A model generated the notes under the pieces. It had not been told where the DNA came from, searched no databases, and saw only the letters and a program-made list of their open reading frames with translations. From assembly GCA_025738555.1 (NCBI GenBank), contig JAOVFP010000009.1:682001-746000 (forward strand): a stretch of DNA of 64,000 nucleotides, given 5' to 3'. Both the position numbers and the translations under genes were made by a program. Each line of letters begins with the position of its first letter. Position 1 is the stretch's first letter. The stretch is from Cyathus striatus. Lineage: Eukaryota > Basidiomycota > Agaricomycetes > Agaricales > Nidulariaceae. This document shows, piece after piece, positions 59,599 to 64,000 of this stretch.

Positions 59599-60439
59599 GA
59601 CATCTGGATCGAAAACTTGACAGCAGTGTACTAGTAATTATCGCAGTTTTAATCTTTCGATGTGGGGTTTTGGTGGGGTTCTTAGGCATTCCCCATGATC
59701 CAATCCCTCGTAATACTTGTGCAAGACATTGTGGGAAACCAGAACAGCGAACCACCAACACAAACCACTACAAGATCATTAAATCCAAGTTTCTAATTGA
59801 CTCACACCGGAGTGTTTTCACTCGCTCTAGATGGACTTTGATTTTTGAAGGATTCCTAGATTAAATGGACACATTTACTACTCATCAGAAATCACAGAAA
59901 TAATTCCTTTGGAAAAAAATTCCCCCACAAGTACCGAACTGTATAGTTTGTGAACGACACAAACCATGCAGAATATTTAAACCTCGCACGATTTTTGGAA
60001 GTTGCCACGATATCCAATTTTAACCGGGTGATGAATAATTTCCATTAAAAACCATTAATTTAATTTGTTGGTTGCGATTTTCAAACATGCTGTAACAAGT
60101 GATGTCGCGATGCTGCAAAGTTAGGCGCGTGAGTGCTACCCAGTCCCTAGGTTCATACAGATGGTACCTAAGTGGCTTGATGAGAGAGATAGCCTGAGAT
60201 GGCACAGCACTTCCGATGTGGTGTTCAGTAAAAATAGACTTGACTCTTAGCCAATTGGTGTTTGAACGTCTCCGTTGTCAAAGTGTGAACGTCTCTTTCG
60301 TTTTATAGTAACTGGTACACGCACACAAATAGCTTGCATCTGATGATCAAGAGATGGTGAACATCCATGGGATTTATATATAACTCCGTAGAGCACTTTT
60401 AAACTCTTTACCTGCAACCGTTGAAGCAAAGTTGTGACA
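59599..60439. other. Divergent intergenic region, no gene seen
   Basis: Upstream of the methyltransferase (-) and the DUF6534 gene (+). No motif recognised. Confidence 0.5.
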
Positions 60440-62051
60440 ATGGCTGCCCTTGATTCTACCTATGGTGCAATGTTAATAGGAGGTAATGCATAAGCTTATC
60501 TGACTATTATCCTACCGACTAATTTCTTCCCGACAGTATACTTCGCTGCGTTTTTTCAAGGATTACTGACACTTCAAACGTATTATTACTTCGACAACTA
60601 TCCAAAGGATCCCGTCATAAACAAAGTCATTGTAAGTGACCTATCGCTATTTAACACTTAGGTTATCTGGCTGATAGACATAAGGTTGGAACTGTGTGGT
60701 AAGTTAATATGGTACCTTCAATACGTTGACAAGCTAAGGATCTCGTATAGGTGTTTAGATGCCATGCAATTGATTTTTGTAGCAAAATCGGCTTATTACT
60801 ACTTGGTTACCGAATGGGGAGTAGCGGATGCCCTTGCAACGTCTATTTGGGAGCTTGATGTTCAGCTCGCGTTCATTGCATTGTCAAGCTTTATTTGCCA
60901 GTTATTCTTTTTGAATAGGTAAAATTCATAATAATTTTTAAATGAAATCTAATATTCACGGTGCTATGATGCAAGGATATATGTCCTAAGCAAGAAGAAT
61001 ATCCTTTTAGTCGGATTTCTATTTTTGCTGTGTCTAACCGTTCTTGTCCTTGACATTATGGTGACCGTCCAAATTACGCTGGTACGACTGGTAACAGAAT
61101 TTGGAAGACGAAAGGCTGTAATTATTACCGTGTTCACAGCCGGTGCTGCTTGTATGTCTTCGCACCATTAACACAGCACCGAATTAAATATTCGCCTAGC
61201 CGATATCCTGATCGCCATTTCTTTATGTTTCTACCTACGGCGAAACCGTACTCAATTTCAATCGTAATTACATGAAAATATTTTTGTTTTATTCTCCATT
61301 ACTAATTGCTTCAATATATGCAGCACAAAATCACTTATTGGAAAAGTGATTCAGTACACTCTTGCCACTGGAATAGCAACTAGGTCTGTTAACTCTATGA
61401 CAATCAATTTAATGCTATGCTCATATTTGACTAGTGCTTTTGCTATAGCCTCAGTTATTGCGGTATTTACCTTAGTTATTGTCTATTTTATATTATCTGA
61501 TACTCATCGGAATTATCTTAGTATTTTTCGCGCCCAAATGGATTTTACTTCATAGTACGTTTCTATGCCTCCAGAAGATTCTCCTTAACTTAAACATGTG
61601 TTGCAATATTTCAGGGGATTCATTTCTCTCTGGCACGAATGTATACCAATGCATTGCTTGCTACGTATGTATAATAACATTTTATTTCTATTCCAAGGGA
61701 GCGCAATAACGTGTTACATTTGTAGGCTCAACGCTCGGGAAAAATTGCGTAATAATAACGCTCAAAAAGATTACAATAGCTTTGACAGTAACGGTAGGCG
61801 AACCGGAAACACCTCCGACATTCCGTCGTCAAATTCCAGCAAGACACGATACATTTCTCCATTCGGAACGACAACGGCACGTATATCCATTAAAAGTGTT
61901 AAGCTAATAGACGAAGCTAAATTATTTACAGGGAAATACAACAACTAAGTTTGGGCAGGAATCACTTGCAGTAAGCTATACAGTGGAGCAGACGACCGAG
62001 CACGATATCGAACTATCGGATGCTGTAAAAAAGCCAGTGTCGTTAGCTTGA
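60440..62051 (+). CDS. DUF6534 multi-pass membrane protein
   Basis: Basidiomycete-expanded family of seven-helix membrane proteins of unknown function. Start MAALDSTYGAMLIG, then after an intron VYFAAFFQGLLTLQTYYYFD with NYPKD. Further blocks: CLDAMQLIFVAKSAYYYLV; LSSFICQLFFLNRIYVLSK; NILLVGFLFLLCLTVLVLD; ASDILIAISLCFYLRRNRT; IGKVIQYTLATGIATSAFA; FSRPNGFYFIGIHFSLARMY; and the family hallmark TNALLATLNARE. The cytosolic C-terminus contains RYISPFGTTTARISIKS and, after a short intron (about 34 nt, gttaag...ttacag), SYTVEQTTEHDIELSDAVKK. It ends at 62049-62051. If that intron is retained the protein ends at 61948. All exon joins keep frame. A link to the neighbouring polyketide genes is possible but unsupported. 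Confidence 0.83.
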
Positions 62052-63215
62052 TCTTACAACATTTGTTCGTGAGTGGCGAAGCCGTGTATGTACATCTGCG
62101 TCTGAGAGCTTGAGAGCGTTAACTTTTACATACTCCAGACTGCTTATGTGGTCAACCACCTACAATGAGAACTCAGTTGATTATCCGTATTACACTTAGT
62201 TACCAATTCTTATCATCTATTCAGATATAGGATCAAACTTTGCCCGCCACCGCTACGGTATATTTGAATCTACTGAGTGCTGAAAAGTAATCGCACTGAG
62301 TAGGTTTTGACCAACATTAGTGCCGAAAGCCTGTGTTTGATAACTATATCTCAGCTTCTATGGAGAAACATAGATTTATCGTTCACAGTAAATATGTTTA
62401 GTTGAAATCAAATGGAGAAAGTATAGAAATTTTTCGAAAGCAAGATCACATTTCACATACAACTCCAGTATTTCACGTTTATCTAAATTACAAACTGAAA
62501 GAGTACCAAATTTTCTTTTCTTTTGGATTTCCTTTAGTATTAGTTAGATTGTTTACTAGTAAGTACCGGCAACATGATTGATATTCCGGGAGTGGTGCAG
62601 ACTGATACTGTAAGTTGTGCCTGGACTTGGAGAAAACCAAGTAATAAGCTGAGGAATGTTTACATAGCCGTCTGACGCCCATTGAGTACAAAGTCATTGA
62701 GAGTGAATTCGTGACGAATGAAGACTGAATGCAAGACGAGATGAAGACAAATCGGTTACGCTTCAATCAAGCTTGTGTGACTATATGAGGCGCGGTAGGA
62801 GGCGCTAGGGTTGTGGCTCGTGACGGCGTCTACATGAGCGTCTACAAATCTCCAGGTCTCAATAACACAATTGAATTTGAGTTTCAGCTGACCGAAACCT
62901 AATTTCAAACAAAGTAACCAGCGATAAAAAGATTATACCATTATACAAGCAGCATAAAGGTCCATGACAATCAATGTGATACAAACGTAGTAGGCAATAG
63001 GAAGCCTGACACTAACTAGGGGTCTACAACAGCAAATAATAACAGATATACATCGATAATAAAAATAAAGATAAAACCAACATAAAACATGAAATAGCAA
63101 AAGCAAACCCTGCAAAAAAAGAGTGAATATTACGAAACGTATCAGCAAGGATCATACCGGATTTTCTTCCATATGGTGAACACTAAAACAAATATCCACA
63201 CCACTGAAGTAAGGG
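62052..63215. other. Intergenic, no gene seen
   Basis: AT-rich sequence with no convincing gene. Two minus-strand frames (62488-62766 and 62933-63148) lack motifs. Confidence 0.5.
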
Positions 63216-64000
63216 CACGTAGTTTTTACCGTGCACGCACAAAAGTGAGCGTGACTGAGCGTGCCACGCTCAAGGCCATATTTTCACGCTCAAGATATAT
63301 TTAATAGTTGTAAAAAGCCTATTTCTAAGTCAAACTAATTGTAAATCAGGTGTATATACCGTTACTGTACTATTGTAGTTCTATTACCACCGCAGGTAAA
63401 ATTTTAAGCAAGATAAATACTCAGAAGTAGAAGAATAAAAATTAAATTTCACGCTCAATGCGATATTATTCACGCTCAAACTTGAACGTGCACGCTCATT
63501 TTTCACGCTCAAGGTGTGAGCGTGCACGCTCACATCAATGATCACGCACAGGGTCGAGCATTCACGCTCAGGGTCGAAATTTCACGCACAGGGTTTGAAT
63601 TTTCACGCTCAAAGTATGTTACTTCACGCTCAAGGTCTTTAAATTCACGCTCACATTCAAACTCATGTGAGCGTGAATATAAGTAATATAATATTAAATA
63701 TACACACCCACACTCAAGCTACAGAAAATACTATGCCCGAGCGTGAGTATGTATTCACTTCATGCTCACGCTCAAAATCATTTTAATTGAGAGTGAGCCT
63801 GAATATTGTGAGCGTGATAGGCACTCAACCCAATTAACTCTACCATGAATGTCAATATAATATTTATGCTCCTTCACGCTCACTCTCAAACTTGATTAAC
63901 TTGAGCTTGAACTTAAATATAATATTTATGGACACTATTTACACTTAATTTATGCGATATGCGTTATCGTGAATAGCAATGTCTATCACGCTCATGCTCT
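63216..64000. repeat. Dense CACGCTCA / TGAGCGTG octamer array
   Basis: The octamer CACGCTCA occurs about fourteen times and its complement TGAGCGTG about five times. One-base variants such as CACGCACA and GAGCGTGA also occur. Spacing is irregular and AT-rich. Both orientations alternate, so the DNA can form many small hairpins. No coding potential. The array reaches the window edge, so its full extent is unknown. Confidence 0.85.

Noticed and set aside
63216..64000. CRISPR-like array at the right edge
   Set aside because: The repeated unit is only 8 bases, appears in both orientations and has irregular spacing, and the genome is eukaryotic.

Overview
The window is nuclear DNA from a filamentous basidiomycete, most likely an agaricomycete. 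Almost every gene is cut by many short GT-AG introns of about 40-60 nt. The gene families fit that assignment: DUF6534 membrane proteins, BTB proteins of the mushroom type, a SnoaL-FMO fusion, and an Armillaria-type flavin halogenase. The gene models below were spliced by eye, using reading-frame continuity and family motifs, so individual exon edges may be off by a few bases.

Layout. 0.4-14.0 kb (minus strand): three tandem MFS drug:H+ antiporter paralogues; the third carries an in-frame stop. A BTB gene (+) lies at 9.9-11.0 kb between the second and third. 14.9-18.0 kb: the nuclear exosome exonuclease Rrp6 (-). 19.3-21.2 kb: a kinase-like protein (+). 21.5-22.6 kb: a second BTB paralogue (-). 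23.9-26.0 kb: two tandem secreted PEBP-family genes (-). 26.7-28.9 kb: a divergent pair made of a small membrane protein (-) and a FIST-like protein (+). 29.4-31.5 kb: a SnoaL-FMO monooxygenase (+). 32.0-35.7 kb: a large RING-H2 protein with a myristoylation-type N-terminus (-).

39.2-59.6 kb looks like a secondary-metabolite locus. It holds a compact polyketide synthase (KS-AT-PT/DH-like-ACP, without SAT or TE), a flavin-dependent halogenase, a monocarboxylate-porter-type MFS gene and an O-methyltransferase. Together they suggest a chlorinated, O-methylated (probably aromatic) polyketide with an exporter. The MFS gene and the methyltransferase each show an apparent one-base frame problem next to a G run, so the locus is either decaying or affected by homopolymer base-calling errors. 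A DUF6534 membrane protein follows at 60.4-62.1 kb.

The intergenic DNA is rich in non-autonomous transposons. Three MULE-like elements have readable 9-bp target-site duplications. There is also a TA-flanked MITE, a fold-back element, and at the right edge a dense array of the octamer CACGCTCA in both orientations. No tRNA, rRNA or CRISPR array was found.
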